From contig NZ_QMDI01000005.1 of the NCBI RefSeq assembly GCF_003336755.1, positions 62,001 to 126,000 on the forward strand: a stretch of 64,000 bases of DNA, in the 5' to 3' direction. Below the pieces are notes generated by a model, which worked only from the letters and a program-made list of their open reading frames with translations, was not told the origin of the DNA and made no database searches. The DNA comes from Elioraea thermophila (ex Habib et al. 2022). Its GTDB lineage: Bacteria; Pseudomonadota; Alphaproteobacteria; Acetobacterales; Acetobacteraceae. Below are positions 52,832 through 62,225 of this stretch, in pieces (the stretch's first letter is position 1; each line of letters starts with the position of its first letter). Made by a program: the position numbers and the translations under genes.

Positions 52832-54235
52832 ATGCGGCCCTCGCTTCACCCCATCTCCGCCGACGTGACCACGCACAAGCCTGCCCGGCGGCTCCATATC
52901 CAGACCTGGGGCTGCCAGATGAACGTTTATGACAGCGCCCGCATGGCGGATGCGCTCGCCCCCCTCGGCTACACCCCGCACCCCACGCCCGAGGGGGCGG
53001 ACCTCGTCATCCTCAACACCTGCCACATCCGCGAGAAGGCGACCGAGAAGGTGTTCGCCGAACTCGGCCGGTTGAAGCGGCTGAAGGACGCGCGCGCCAA
53101 GGCGGGGGAGCGCATGCTGATCGCGGTCGCGGGCTGTGTCGCCCAGGCCGAAGGGGCGGAACTGCTGCGGCGGGCTCCGTTCGTCGACATCGTGCTCGGG
53201 CCGCAGACCACGCATCGCTTGCCCACCCTGGTGGCGCGCGCCGAAGCGGGTGAACGCGCCCTCCTCGACACCGAGTTCCCGCCCGAGGACAAGTTCGACC
53301 ACCTGCCGGAGGAAGCGGCCCCGCAAGGCTTCACCGCCTTCCTCACCGTGCAGGAGGGGTGCGACCGCTTCTGCTCCTTCTGCGTGGTGCCGTACACCCG
53401 CGGGGCGGAATTCTCCCGCCCCGTCGCCGCCGTCCTCGCCGAAGCCCGCCGCCTCGTCGCCCAAGGCGCGCGCGAGATCACCCTGCTCGGGCAGAACGTG
53501 AACGCCTATCACGGCGAGGCGCCCGACGGGTCGGAGTGGGGGCTTGCGCGCCTGATCCGCGAACTCGCCGACCGGATCCCGGGGCTGGCGCGTCTGCGCT
53601 ACACCACGTCCCACCCGGTCGACATGGACGAGGCGCTGATCACCGCCCATCGCGACGTGCCGATCCTGATGCCCTTCCTGCACCTGCCCGTGCAGTCGGG
53701 GTCCGATCGCGTGCTGAAGGCGATGAACCGCCGCCACACGCGCGAGGATTACCTCCGCCTCGTCGACCGCCTGCGCGCCGCACGGCCCGACCTCGCCCTC
53801 TCCTCGGATTTCATCGTCGGCCACCCCGGCGAGACGGAGGAGGATTTCGCCGCGACCCTCGACCTCGTGCAGCGGGTCGGCTTCGCTTCGGCCTTCTCCT
53901 TCAAGTATTCGCCCCGCCCCGGCACGCCGGCCGCCGACCGCCCCGACCAGGTGGACGAGGCGACGAAGGAACGCCGGCTCGCCGAACTGCAGGCGCTCCT
54001 GCGCGACCAGCAGGCCCGCTTCAACGCCTCCTTCCTCGGCCGCACGATCGAGGTGCTGTTCCTCGAGCCGGGCCGCCACCCCGGCCAGCTGGTCGGTCGA
54101 AGCCCTTGGCTGCAGCCGGTGCACGCCCAAGCCCCTGCCACCCTCGCCGGAGACCTCCGCCCCGTGACGATCACCGCCATCCATCCCAACTCGCTTGCCG
54201 GCCGGCTCGCCGAACCGGCGCTGGATGCCGCATGA
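52832..54235 (+). CDS. miaB: tRNA-2-methylthio-N6-dimethylallyladenosine synthase
   Basis: A 467-residue radical-SAM methylthiotransferase modifying A37 of tRNAs. Auxiliary-cluster cysteines are in [22 protein letters not shown] and [10 protein letters not shown]. The radical-SAM cluster is Cys177-x3-Cys181-x2-Cys184 in [22 protein letters not shown] domain (about 390-460) closes the protein. ATG at 52832 is chosen as the family start; a longer GTG form is possible. The 208-base gap before it shows no other feature beyond weak GC hairpins. The stop overlaps phoH (ATGA). Confidence 0.96.
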   Translation: MRPSLHPISADVTTHKPARRLHIQTWGCQMNVYDSARMADALAPLGYTPHPTPEGADLVILNTCHIREKATEKVFAELGRLKRLKDARAKAGERMLIAVAGCVAQAEGAELLRRAPFVDIVLGPQTTHRLPTLVARAEAGERALLDTEFPPEDKFDHLPEEAAPQGFTAFLTVQEGCDRFCSFCVVPYTRGAEFSRPVAAVLAEARRLVAQGAREITLLGQNVNAYHGEAPDGSEWGLARLIRELADRIPGLARLRYTTSHPVDMDEALITAHRDVPILMPFLHLPVQSGSDRVLKAMNRRHTREDYLRLVDRLRAARPDLALSSDFIVGHPGETEEDFAATLDLVQRVGFASAFSFKYSPRPGTPAADRPDQVDEATKERRLAELQALLRDQQARFNASFLGRTIEVLFLEPGRHPGQLVGRSPWLQPVHAQAPATLAGDLRPVTITAIHPNSLAGRLAEPALDAA

Positions 54236-55296
54236 ACCACGTCCTGCCGGGCACCACCGCGCCCGCGCCGTCGGTGACCCTGCACGTCACCTTCCCCGAC
54301 CACACCTTGCTTCCTCTCCTTTTCGGCGCGCACGACGCCCACCTTGCCCGCATCGAGCACCGGCTCGGGGTGCGGCTCGCCTCCCGCGGCAACCGGGTGG
54401 CGGTGACCGGCCCGGCCGAACAGGCGGAGTGCGCGCGCGACGCGCTGTTGGGGCTCTACGCCGCCCTTGGCCGCGGCGAGCGCATCGGCGGGGCCGAGGT
54501 GGATGCCGCGCTGCGCATGGCGCGCGCCGCCCGCGAGACGGTGGAGCCGGCCGAAGAGCCGCGCCTGCCGCTCTCCGACATCCCCTCCATCCGCACCCGC
54601 AAGGCGACGATCGCCGCGCGCTCGCCGGCGCAGGCGCGCTACATGGAGGCGCTCGCCTCGCACGAGCTCGTCTTCGCCCTCGGCCCCGCCGGCACGGGCA
54701 AGACCTACATCGCGGTCGCGCAAGCCGTGGCGATGCTGACTTCGGGCAAGGTGGAGCGGATCATCCTCTCCCGCCCCGCCGTCGAAGCGGGCGAACGCCT
54801 GGGCTTCCTGCCGGGGGATCTGCGCGACAAGGTCGACCCGTACCTACGCCCGCTCTACGACGCGCTCGCCGACATGCTGCCGGCCGATCAGGTGCAGCGG
54901 CGGATGAGTACGGGCGAGATCGAGGTGGCCCCGCTCGCCTTCATGCGCGGGCGCACGCTCTCGCACGCCTTCGTCATCCTCGACGAGGCGCAGAACACCA
55001 CGCCGGTGCAGATGAAGATGGTGCTGACTCGGCTCGGCGAAGGCAGCCGGATGGTGGTGACGGGCGACCCGAGCCAGATCGACCTCCCGCCCGGCCAGGC
55101 TTCGGGCCTCGTCGACTCGCTCGCCACGCTGGAGGGCATGGCCGGGCTCGCCGTGGTGCGCTTCGACGAGCGCGACGTGGTGCGCCACCCGCTGGTCGCG
55201 CGCATCATCGAGGCCTATGGGCGGCGTGCGGCGGCGGAGCGCGAGGCGCGCCGCCGGGCAGCGGCCCCCGGAGGGGGCGATGCTCGCGCGAAGTAG
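54232..55296 (+). CDS. PhoH-family ATPase
   Basis: A 354-residue protein. An N-terminal KH-like part (about 15-90, [20 protein letters not shown]) is followed by the PhoH ATPase: Walker A GPAGTGKT at residues 151-158, [18 protein letters not shown], Walker [11 protein letters not shown], and GDPSQIDLP. Involved in RNA metabolism, consistent with coupling to ybeY. Overlaps miaB by 4 bases and ybeY by 17 bases. Confidence 0.95.
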   Translation: MNHVLPGTTAPAPSVTLHVTFPDHTLLPLLFGAHDAHLARIEHRLGVRLASRGNRVAVTGPAEQAECARDALLGLYAALGRGERIGGAEVDAALRMARAARETVEPAEEPRLPLSDIPSIRTRKATIAARSPAQARYMEALASHELVFALGPAGTGKTYIAVAQAVAMLTSGKVERIILSRPAVEAGERLGFLPGDLRDKVDPYLRPLYDALADMLPADQVQRRMSTGEIEVAPLAFMRGRTLSHAFVILDEAQNTTPVQMKMVLTRLGEGSRMVVTGDPSQIDLPPGQASGLVDSLATLEGMAGLAVVRFDERDVVRHPLVARIIEAYGRRAAAEREARRRAAAPGGGDARAK

Positions 55297-55759
55297 CCTC
55301 CCCGCCCGGCACGCCGGAGCGGGGATCAGCATCACCGTCGCCGACCCTCAGTGGCGCGCCGCCGTCCCTGGGGTGGAAGCGCTGGTGCGCCGCGCGGCGC
55401 GGGCGGCGCAGCGTGCGGCGCGGACGCGGGGGCCGCTCACCGTCCTGCTCGCCGACGACGCCACCCTCGCCGATCTCAACGCGGCCTTCCGCGGCAAGAC
55501 CTACCCCACCAACGTGCTGTCCTGGCCCCGGCCGGGCGGCGGCGGCGACATCGCCGTCGCGCTCCAGCGGGCGGCGCGCGAGGCGCGTGAGACCGGCCGC
55601 CCGCTCGCCCACCATCTCGCCCATCTCGTGGTGCACGGCACGCTGCACTGTGCGGGGCGCGACCACGAGGACCTGAAGGCGGCGCGCTGGATGGAGCGCG
55701 AGGAGGCCTTGGTGCTGCGCCGGCTCGGCCTGCCCGACCCCTATAGGAGGAAACGATGA
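55280..55759 (+). CDS. ybeY: Endoribonuclease YbeY (16S rRNA maturation)
   Basis: A 159-residue zinc-dependent RNase needed for 16S rRNA 3'-end maturation and ribosome quality control. The metal motif H-x3-H-x5-H is HGTLHCAGRDH (His119, His123, His129), preceded by FRGKTYPTNVLSWP, the family's substrate-cleft loop. ATG at 55280 lies inside the phoH end and has GAGGGGG upstream. The stop overlaps the corC-like start (ATGA). Confidence 0.95.
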   Translation: MLARSSLPARHAGAGISITVADPQWRAAVPGVEALVRRAARAAQRAARTRGPLTVLLADDATLADLNAAFRGKTYPTNVLSWPRPGGGGDIAVALQRAAREARETGRPLAHHLAHLVVHGTLHCAGRDHEDLKAARWMEREEALVLRRLGLPDPYRRKR

Positions 55760-56637
55760 GCGAGGGCGGGGGCGGCCTGCGCGCCCTCTTCCGGCGGCTC
55801 CTGCGCGGCCGGGGCGATGACGGTGCGCTGCGCGACAGCCTCGAGGAACTGATCGAGAGCCGGGTCGAGGAGGCGAAGGAAGCCGGCGAGAAACCGCCGC
55901 CGGCGCTTGATCCGCACGAGCGCGCGCTGATCGCCAACGTGCTGAAGCTGCGCCGCGTCACCGCCGACGACGCCATGGTGCCGCGTGCCGACATCGTCGC
56001 CGTACCCGAAACGATCACCCTCCCGGCGCTGATCGCGGTGATCAAGCGCGAAGGCCACTCGCGCATGCCGGTCTATCGCGAGAGCCTCGATGACATCGTC
56101 GGCATGATCCACATCCGCGACGTGTTCGCCCATCTCGAACGCGAGGGCGAGTTCCGCATCACCGACATCCTGCGCAAGCCGCTGTTCGTGCCGCCGTCGA
56201 AACCGGTGCTCGACCTCTTGCTCGAGATGCGGCAGGCGCGCACCCATCTCGCCATCGTGGTCGACGAGTACGGGGGCACGGACGGGCTCGTCACCATCGA
56301 GGACGTGATCGAGCAGATCGTCGGCGACATCGCGGACGAGCACGACGAACCGCTGGCCGCCCAGGTGATCACCCGCCCCGACGGCACGCTCGATGTCGAT
56401 GCACGGCTGCCCGTCGAGGAGTTCGAACGCCATGTCGGCGCCGTGCTGTCGGAGGAGGAGCGGGAGGGCGAGATCGACACCGTGGGCGGCTTGATCCTGG
56501 CCATCGCCCATCGCATCCCGGCCCGCGGCGAGACCATCGCCCACCCGTCAGGGCTTGAATTCCGCATCCTGGAGGCGGACTCGCGCCGCATCCGCAAGGT
56601 GCGGGTGGTGCCGCCGCCGCGGGCGGAGGCGGCGTAG
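55756..56637 (+). CDS. CorC/HlyC-type CBS-domain protein
   Basis: A 293-residue cytoplasmic protein of the hemolysin C/CorC type: no membrane segments. Residues about 65-190 form two CBS domains (VPRADIVAVPETITLPALIA and FVPPSKPVLDLLLEM), followed by DEYGGTDGLVTIEDVIEQIVGDI and a C-terminal transporter-associated domain (SGLEFRILEADSRRIRKVRV). In this cluster it is linked to magnesium/cobalt homeostasis or the membrane. The apolipoprotein acyltransferase gene that often comes next is absent. Confidence 0.93.
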   Translation: MSEGGGGLRALFRRLLRGRGDDGALRDSLEELIESRVEEAKEAGEKPPPALDPHERALIANVLKLRRVTADDAMVPRADIVAVPETITLPALIAVIKREGHSRMPVYRESLDDIVGMIHIRDVFAHLEREGEFRITDILRKPLFVPPSKPVLDLLLEMRQARTHLAIVVDEYGGTDGLVTIEDVIEQIVGDIADEHDEPLAAQVITRPDGTLDVDARLPVEEFERHVGAVLSEEEREGEIDTVGGLILAIAHRIPARGETIAHPSGLEFRILEADSRRIRKVRVVPPPRAEAA

Positions 56638-56718
56638 GCCGCAGCGCTTGCCCAAGAGCGGCCGGGCGTGGATAATCCGGTCGCGATCCGATCTCCTGCC
56701 GTTCCGAAGGCGGCAGCG

Positions 56719-56741
56719 GCAAAGGGCCAAAGGGGCAAAGG
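56719..56741. repeat. Short degenerate GGCAAAG tandem repeats
   Basis: Three imperfect units (GGCAAAG, GGCCAAAG, GGGCAAAG) run through 56719-56741 in the 153-base gap between the convergent corC-like and J-domain genes. No hairpin with a T-run and no gene was found in this gap. Confidence 0.35.
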
Positions 56742-56790
56742 CGTAAACCGACGCAGGGGCGGGGCGCGCGGCGGCGGGGGGCGGGACCGC

Positions 56791-57522
56791 TCAGCCGCCG
56801 AGCAGCACGTCGCGCGCTTGGTTGATGCGTGCCGCCAGCCAATCCGACCCGCCGCGATCGGGGTGCGCGGTCTGCATCAGCCGCCGATGCGCCGCCCGGA
56901 TCTCCTCCTCCGTCGCGCCCGGCTTGAGGCCGAGGATGGCGTAGGCCTCCTCGCGCGTCATCGGCCCCCCCGACGCGGCCTGCGACCGACGCGACGAGCC
57001 CCGCTCCTCTCCGGCCGCATCCTCCGCCGCATCGCGCCAAGCCTCGCCGAAGGCACGATCGAGCCAAGCCTCGAGCAGCGGCACGGACTCGGGGTCTTCG
57101 GCGCGGCAATCGAGCCACAGCGCGATCAGATCAGAGAGCGCGAGTTCGGCGAGCTCCCGCCCCTTGTAGGCGCCGCGCAGCACCGTGCCCGACATGGTGC
57201 CGGTGTCGTGATCGAGCCGCATGCGCAAGGTGGCGGTTTCCACCTCGCTCGATCGCGCCTCACGCTGCGAGCCCGCACCGAAGGTGCGCGAGGCCTGCCA
57301 CTGGTTCCAGAAGCGGATCAGCACAGGGGCGAGCACCGCGCCAAGGAACAGGAGCTGGCCCCCCTTGCCGGTGAAGACGAGCAGGAGCCCAAGCGCGATG
57401 CCGAGCCCGATGGCGAGCCACTTCAGGATCGCCTTGATGGTCTCGATGCGCGCATTGGCGAAGGCGTGCGCCGACCACAGCAGCAGGCCGACGGCCGCCA
57501 CCCCGGCGAGGAACCAAGTCAT
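56791..57522 (-). CDS. Membrane-anchored J-domain protein
   Basis: A 243-residue protein. Two hydrophobic segments at the N-terminus (about residues 2-20 and 31-60) anchor it. A middle region has ETATLRMRLDHDTGTMSGTVLRG, then GRELAELALSDLIALWLDC. The C-terminal J-domain (about 190-243) reads EEAYAILGLKPGATEEEIRAAHRRLM with the HPD motif in TAHPDRGGSD. This DjlA/TerB-like arrangement recruits DnaK to the membrane. The start overlaps the VWA gene stop (ATGA). Confidence 0.9.
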   Translation of the reverse strand: MTWFLAGVAAVGLLLWSAHAFANARIETIKAILKWLAIGLGIALGLLLVFTGKGGQLLFLGAVLAPVLIRFWNQWQASRTFGAGSQREARSSEVETATLRMRLDHDTGTMSGTVLRGAYKGRELAELALSDLIALWLDCRAEDPESVPLLEAWLDRAFGEAWRDAAEDAAGEERGSSRRSQAASGGPMTREEAYAILGLKPGATEEEIRAAHRRLMQTAHPDRGGSDWLAARINQARDVLLGG

Positions 57523-58238
57523 CGCCGGCCCGAAAGCTGGTGGGTGAGCAGGGCTGCGGCCCCCGTGCGCGAGGGCGGCAGGCGGGACAGCGCCTCCCGC
57601 CCGCCCGCGGCATAGACCGCGACGGCGGAGAGAAGGTCGCGCAGCATGTCGGGCGAGTTGAGGTCGAACGGCGCATAGGCCCCGCCCGAGAGGCGCGCGA
57701 AGTCGCGGAAGGCGCGACCCGCCAGCGCGTCCCCTCCTTCGTGGAAGAAGAAGCCCGGGCAGCCAAGCATGCCGAGCTCGCCGGCGCGATGGCAGAGCGG
57801 GTCGATCGGCTCCTCCATCGCATCCCCGATGAAGACGAGGGCGTTGACGCGCTCCTTGCGCGTCTCGCGGATCGCGTGCTCCAGCACCTTGCCGATCTGC
57901 GTCTGCCCGCCGAGGCAGGTGACGGTGGTCATGCGCCGGCGGATCTCGTCGACGTCGGAGAGCCACGGTGTGGCCATGAACTCCCCGTAGCCGCGGTAGT
58001 AGCAGAGGCTCATCGACAGCCCGCCGAGGCCCTTGGTCGCCTCGAACATGTGCCCCGTCAGCGCGCAGGCGCGATCCCAGGTCGGTTGGCGCGAGGCGGT
58101 GGCGTCGATCGCGAACAGGAGCCGGCCGCGCCGGCCGGAGCCCGCGCGCACCGCGGGCATCGCGCGCACCCGTTCGAGGAAGGCGGCGACTTGGGCGGAG
58201 GCGGGCGCCTCCGTCAGGCTCTTCTGGTCCCGGCTCAT
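57519..58238 (-). CDS. VWA-domain protein
   Basis: A 239-residue von Willebrand factor A-type protein with no signal peptide. The metal-site motif reads FAIDATAS (Asp-x-Thr-x-Ser instead of Asp-x-Ser-x-Ser), the Thr loop is near TCLGGQTQIG, and the second Asp is in ALVFIGDAMEE. VWA domains bind partner proteins, often with AAA+ or chaperone systems; here the coupled partner is a membrane J-domain protein. Stop overlaps the J-domain start, and its own start lies 25 bases after the nucleoside hydrolase stop. Confidence 0.88.
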   Translation of the reverse strand: MSRDQKSLTEAPASAQVAAFLERVRAMPAVRAGSGRRGRLLFAIDATASRQPTWDRACALTGHMFEATKGLGGLSMSLCYYRGYGEFMATPWLSDVDEIRRRMTTVTCLGGQTQIGKVLEHAIRETRKERVNALVFIGDAMEEPIDPLCHRAGELGMLGCPGFFFHEGGDALAGRAFRDFARLSGGAYAPFDLNSPDMLRDLLSAVAVYAAGGREALSRLPPSRTGAAALLTHQLSGRR

Positions 58239-58263
58239 CGGCCCCTGGGAGATAGGGGCTCCG

Positions 58264-59130
58264 TCAGGCTTGGGAAAGCCGCGCCAGCCGTTCGGCGAGG
58301 TGGGCGAACAGCGCGTCCGCCTTCACCGCCACCACGAGGTCCAGCATCGGCGCTGCCGTGTCCTCGCGGCAGCGCCCGGCCTCGTCGACCGCGATGCGAG
58401 CGGGGCGCGTGGCGTAGAGGTCGGGCCGATCCAGGATGGCCACCGCGTGCAAGTCGGCGACCATCGCGCCGGCAAGCCCGTGGTGGAAGCGGTCCTGTTC
58501 GGCATAGCCCGCAAGCATCGGCGCGATCCGACGCCCGATCGGGCAGGCGCGGGCGAGGGCCTCGATGCGCTCGGGCGTGGCGAGGGCTTCGCGGGCAAGG
58601 TCGAGAGGGACGAGGGTGGGGCGTAGCCCGGCGGCCAGCACCGCGGCTGCGGCGGCCGGGTCGGCGGCGAAGTTGTATTCGGCGCCCGAGGGCGTGTTGC
58701 CGGGCCCGATCGCCCCGCCCATCACCACCAGCCGTCGCCAGCGCGCGCCCGGCGCGAGCGCGCGGGCGAGGTTGGTCAGCGGGCCGAGCGCGACCAGGAT
58801 CCCGTCGAAGCCTGCAAGAGCCGCCGCGGCCTCGGTGCCGTCCGGCGGACGCGACGGCGGAGGAAGGTCGAGCCCCCGAAGCCCATCGGCGCCATGCACC
58901 ACGGCGTCCGGCACCGCGCGGTCCTCGCCGGCAATGACGGGAACCTCCGCCCGGCCGGCGAGATCGAGCAGCCGGCGCGCGTTCGCCGCGCAGACGGAGG
59001 CCGGGGCATTGCCGGAGACGGTGGTGACGAGGCGGAGCGCGAGGCTAGGGGCGGCGCAGGCGAGCAGGAGGGCGAGCGCGTCGTCCACGCCCGGGTCGCA
59101 GTCGAGGGCGAGCGGAAGCGCAGCCGTCAC
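58264..59130 (-). CDS. Inosine-uridine-preferring nucleoside hydrolase family protein
   Basis: A 288-residue calcium-dependent N-ribosidase that releases bases from nucleosides. The hallmark LDCDPGVDDALALLLA places the calcium Asp residues at 10, 12, 16 and 17. GPLTNLARAL, VVMGGAIGPGNTPSGAEYNFAADPAAA and late HDAVAI-type His (DLHAVAILD) complete the active site. Start overlaps the DUF1989 gene stop (ATGA). Substrate could be purine or pyrimidine nucleosides. Confidence 0.93.
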   Translation of the reverse strand: MTAALPLALDCDPGVDDALALLLACAAPSLALRLVTTVSGNAPASVCAANARRLLDLAGRAEVPVIAGEDRAVPDAVVHGADGLRGLDLPPPSRPPDGTEAAAALAGFDGILVALGPLTNLARALAPGARWRRLVVMGGAIGPGNTPSGAEYNFAADPAAAAAVLAAGLRPTLVPLDLAREALATPERIEALARACPIGRRIAPMLAGYAEQDRFHHGLAGAMVADLHAVAILDRPDLYATRPARIAVDEAGRCREDTAAPMLDLVVAVKADALFAHLAERLARLSQA

Positions 59131-59978
59131 GTCGCCGGATGGCGGTAGGGCGAAGGGTCAGGCGGGCTCCAGCCGGCCAGCGTCGCGGGGTCAGGGGCCA
59201 GGATCTCGACGGCAAGCGGAAAGCAACGCGCCGCGTCCGAGGAATGGGTAGCGGAACAATCCCCGCCCGGGCAGGCGGAAAGGGCACCCAGGAGGTCGAT
59301 TTCGGCGAAGAACTCGAGGAAATCGCCCGGGCGCACCGGGCTCGCCTTCATGAAGTACTGGTGGGTGTCGCGGATGAAGCCGGTACACATGAACACGTTC
59401 AGCACGTCGTGCACGGCGAACTCGGCCTCCTCGAGGCGCGCGCCGGTCGCGGTCGCGAAGGCGCGGGCGAGGTTCGAGTGGCAGCACTGGTGATAGTCCT
59501 CGCCGCGCAAGAGGCGGTTCGTGTAGGGGTCGCAGCGCGTGCCGATGACGTCGTGCACGCCCGCCCCGTCGGCATCGAAGCCGTACCAGGCGAGGCTGTC
59601 GGCCGTGATGGTCGCCATCGGGTGGAGATACGGAAGCGTGCTCCACAGCCTGTCGCCTACCGTCAGGTGCGTGCGGTGCAGCGCCCGCGTCTTGCCGGAG
59701 AAGAAACGCTCGCGGGTGTCGTGCGCGTTCCAGAGGTTGAGGTCGCCGACCTGCGGGCCCTCGATGCAGACGATGCGGAACAGATGGCCGGCGGGGACGC
59801 GGAAGGCCCTGCCCTCGCGCGGCGGCACGAGCACGGTCTCCACAGGGCGGGCCGAGGCGCGGACGCGGTCGTAGAAGGCGTGATCGACGGCGGGAAGGCG
59901 ATCCACTTCGTACACCACCACCGGTGGGGCGGCGCGGCGGGTCGCGGCGTCCGGGGGTTCGGGCGGGGTCGTCGTCAT
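59127..59978 (-). CDS. DUF1989 (urea carboxylase-associated) family protein
   Basis: A 283-residue cytoplasmic protein. Recognisable parts: VPPREGRAFRVPAGHLFRIVC, GPQVGDLNLWNAHDTRERFF, TRALHRTHLTVGDRLWS, then the Cys-rich HDVIGTRCDPYTNRLL and YHQCCHSNLARAF, and FMCTGFIRDTHQYFM. DUF1989 proteins accompany urea carboxylase and guanidine-type genes and may be aminomethyltransferase-like or metal-binding. No urea carboxylase is in the window. Overlaps both neighbours by ATGA. Confidence 0.9.
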   Translation of the reverse strand: MTTTPPEPPDAATRRAAPPVVVYEVDRLPAVDHAFYDRVRASARPVETVLVPPREGRAFRVPAGHLFRIVCIEGPQVGDLNLWNAHDTRERFFSGKTRALHRTHLTVGDRLWSTLPYLHPMATITADSLAWYGFDADGAGVHDVIGTRCDPYTNRLLRGEDYHQCCHSNLARAFATATGARLEEAEFAVHDVLNVFMCTGFIRDTHQYFMKASPVRPGDFLEFFAEIDLLGALSACPGGDCSATHSSDAARCFPLAVEILAPDPATLAGWSPPDPSPYRHPAT

Positions 59979-60838
59979 CGCTCCTCCTTGCGCGTCGCGG
60001 CACCGAGTGGGCGGCAGGCTTCCTTGGCGAGCACGCCGATGCGCGCGATGCGCTGCGCCGCGACACCGGCGATCCCGGCGTCCGCGAGGCCGGGGATGGC
60101 GCCGACCGCGCGCGCCGCCGCCGCCGCCACCGCATCCGCCGCCCCGATCGCCCCCGCCTCGCCGAGCACGCGCCGCGCGAGACGCCAAGTCGCCGCCGCC
60201 CCCGGCGCAAGGCCGTAGATCGCGGCGATGCGTCTGATCAGCCCGAGCCCCTGTACGGCGAACCAGAGCGTGTCGAGGAGAGCCGAGGGCAGGATCAACA
60301 CGCCCCCCGCCATGCGCATCGACGCGCGGCGGATGGCACGCTCAGCCTCGGCATCGAGGGGGGCGAGCACGTGCCTCTCGAACAGGGCGGCGCGTCGGTC
60401 AGGGTCGTTCACCCCGCGCACGAGGCCACGCCAGACCGCGATCGGGCGCACGAGGCGAGGGTCCTTCTCCATCGCGGCCGCCGCCCGATCGGGGTCGCCG
60501 CGCACCGCCTCCACCGCGGCGAGGCGACGGATCCCCCGCCACTCGCGCCACGCGAGAAGGCCGAGGGCGGCGGCGAGGGCGAGGACGAGAACGAGCGCCG
60601 CCCAGCCCTGCACGGGGCTTGCGGCGAAGCGCGCCTCGACGAAGGCCCAAAGGTCGAGGGCGAGGAGTCCAACACCGGCCGCGGCGGCGAGCCCGATCAG
60701 CCAGCCGAGCCCCGCCCCCGTCTTCGGCGCGGGTGGCGGCGGCTCGGGCGGGAGGGCGGCGAGATCGTCCGCCACTCGCTCGGGCGGTGCTTCGAGCGGC
60801 CGACGCCGCGCCCCGGGAGCCTCTGCCGCCCCGCTCAC
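59975..60838 (-). CDS. YcjF-like membrane protein (DUF697/TIGR01620)
   Basis: A 287-residue inner-membrane protein with a proline-rich N-terminus of about 40 residues, then two membrane segments (about 44-63 and 78-96) and a helical domain. RMAGGVLILPSALLDTLWFAVQGLGLIRRIAAIYG is the DUF697 core. YcjF and YcjX occur side by side in many proteobacteria and are stress-induced; YcjF likely anchors YcjX. Start overlaps the ycjX-like stop (ATGA). Confidence 0.9.
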   Translation of the reverse strand: MSGAAEAPGARRRPLEAPPERVADDLAALPPEPPPPAPKTGAGLGWLIGLAAAAGVGLLALDLWAFVEARFAASPVQGWAALVLVLALAAALGLLAWREWRGIRRLAAVEAVRGDPDRAAAAMEKDPRLVRPIAVWRGLVRGVNDPDRRAALFERHVLAPLDAEAERAIRRASMRMAGGVLILPSALLDTLWFAVQGLGLIRRIAAIYGLAPGAAATWRLARRVLGEAGAIGAADAVAAAAARAVGAIPGLADAGIAGVAAQRIARIGVLAKEACRPLGAATRKEER

Positions 60839-62205
60839 CCGAACACCCCGGGCAGGGCGGCGGCCAGAGCGCGATCGAGGTTGACGTGGCGAAGCCCGCC
60901 GTCAGGCCCCGGCGTGGGGGGAAGGAAGCGCGGCACCTCGTAGCGGCGGTCGAACCACGCCTCCTCGGGGCTTTCCGCCGGCACCCCGCCCGCGAACCAG
61001 AACGCCTCGCGCCCCCCGCCCTCGACCACGCCTTCGACGGCGTCCTGCACCCGGCCGCGGTCGTCGGTCAGCGTGATGTCGCGCGTGCAGGCGACGGCGG
61101 CGAGCGCGATCGCCGCGCCGTTGCCCCCCACCAAGTGGCGCAACAGGGCGGCGAGCTGGCCGCGCTGGCTCGCCGGCACGTAGTCGGCCTTGGTGGCACA
61201 GAAGACGGGGCGCGGCGGCGCGCGCTCCAGGCCGAGGCGCGCGAGAAGCCCCGGTTCGGGCCGAAGGGCGGCGGCGATCGCGGCGAGGGCGGCTTGCGTG
61301 TCGGCGAAACTCGCCGCCCCCGAGGCGAGGGCGCGGAAGAGATCGACCAGCACGACCTGGGCATCGAAGCGCGCGAAGTGGGGGGCGAGGAACTCGGCCC
61401 GCGTGCGGCGGCGGTACTCGTCCCAGTGCGCCCGCATCCGCTCCCAGATCGACCCCGCCGTCGGCGATGCGCCGGGGGGCAGGGCGAGCGGGCAGAAGAG
61501 CAGGAAGGCCATGCCCTCCCAGGCGTCCGGATTGAGGAAGCGGCCCGGGGCGAGGTCGGCCAACGCCGCCTCGTCGCGGCAGCGGCGCAGATAGGCGGCG
61601 TAGGCCTCGGCCAGACGACGCATCACGCCTTCCTCCGCCGGCGCCTGCACGTCGAGCCCCCGGAGCAGGGCAAGCCAGGTTTCGGCGAAGCGGGCGCGCG
61701 GTTCGGCGCGGGCGCGCGCGAGTTCGCGGGCCGACCAGTCCTCGAAGGAAAGCCCGAGGAGGGGCAGATCCAGCAGCCACTCGCCGGGGTAATCGACGAT
61801 CTCCAGCCGGATCGTGCGGCGGAGCGGCCCCACCAGTCGGCCGACATGGCCCGGCACGGGGGAGAGCACCTCGAGGTCGAGCGCGAGCTTGGCGAGACGC
61901 CGCGTCGGCTCCGGCCAGCGCGCCTCTCCGCCGAGGGCGGCAAGCGCCGCCTCGAGCGGGAACAGCGGGGCGTCGGTCACCGACAGCCCCGCCTCCTCGA
62001 CCGACACGAGACGTCCTTCGGCGACGGCGGGAGCGGCGGGAAGCCGGCGCGGGTCGCGCAGCGCGGCGAGGAGGTTGGCCGCGAGAGCCGTGACGAACAC
62101 CGTCTTGCCGGCCCGCGCGAGGCCGGTGACGGCGAGCCGCACCGTCTCCGTCGGGGCCCCGAGCAGAGACCGCCTGAGCCAGGAGGCGGCCGCCTCGAGT
62201 TCCAC
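60835..62205 (-). CDS. YcjX-like P-loop GTPase-like protein (DUF463)
   Basis: A 456-residue stress-linked protein with a nucleotide-binding fold. Walker A is GLARAGKTVF in TVRLAVTGLARAGKT; EIVDYPGEWLLDLPLL is the switch-like segment; FCATKADYV is the G4-like specificity motif; the late part carries DITLTDDRGR and FLPPTPGPDG. The exact start is unsettled: GTG at 62205 is used, but a CTG at 62229 touching the GST stop, or further upstream, is possible. YcjF follows at once. Confidence 0.88.
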   Translation of the reverse strand: MELEAAASWLRRSLLGAPTETVRLAVTGLARAGKTVFVTALAANLLAALRDPRRLPAAPAVAEGRLVSVEEAGLSVTDAPLFPLEAALAALGGEARWPEPTRRLAKLALDLEVLSPVPGHVGRLVGPLRRTIRLEIVDYPGEWLLDLPLLGLSFEDWSARELARARAEPRARFAETWLALLRGLDVQAPAEEGVMRRLAEAYAAYLRRCRDEAALADLAPGRFLNPDAWEGMAFLLFCPLALPPGASPTAGSIWERMRAHWDEYRRRTRAEFLAPHFARFDAQVVLVDLFRALASGAASFADTQAALAAIAAALRPEPGLLARLGLERAPPRPVFCATKADYVPASQRGQLAALLRHLVGGNGAAIALAAVACTRDITLTDDRGRVQDAVEGVVEGGGREAFWFAGGVPAESPEEAWFDRRYEVPRFLPPTPGPDGGLRHVNLDRALAAALPGVFG

Positions 62206-62225
62206 CCGTGGGTCGGGAAGGCGGA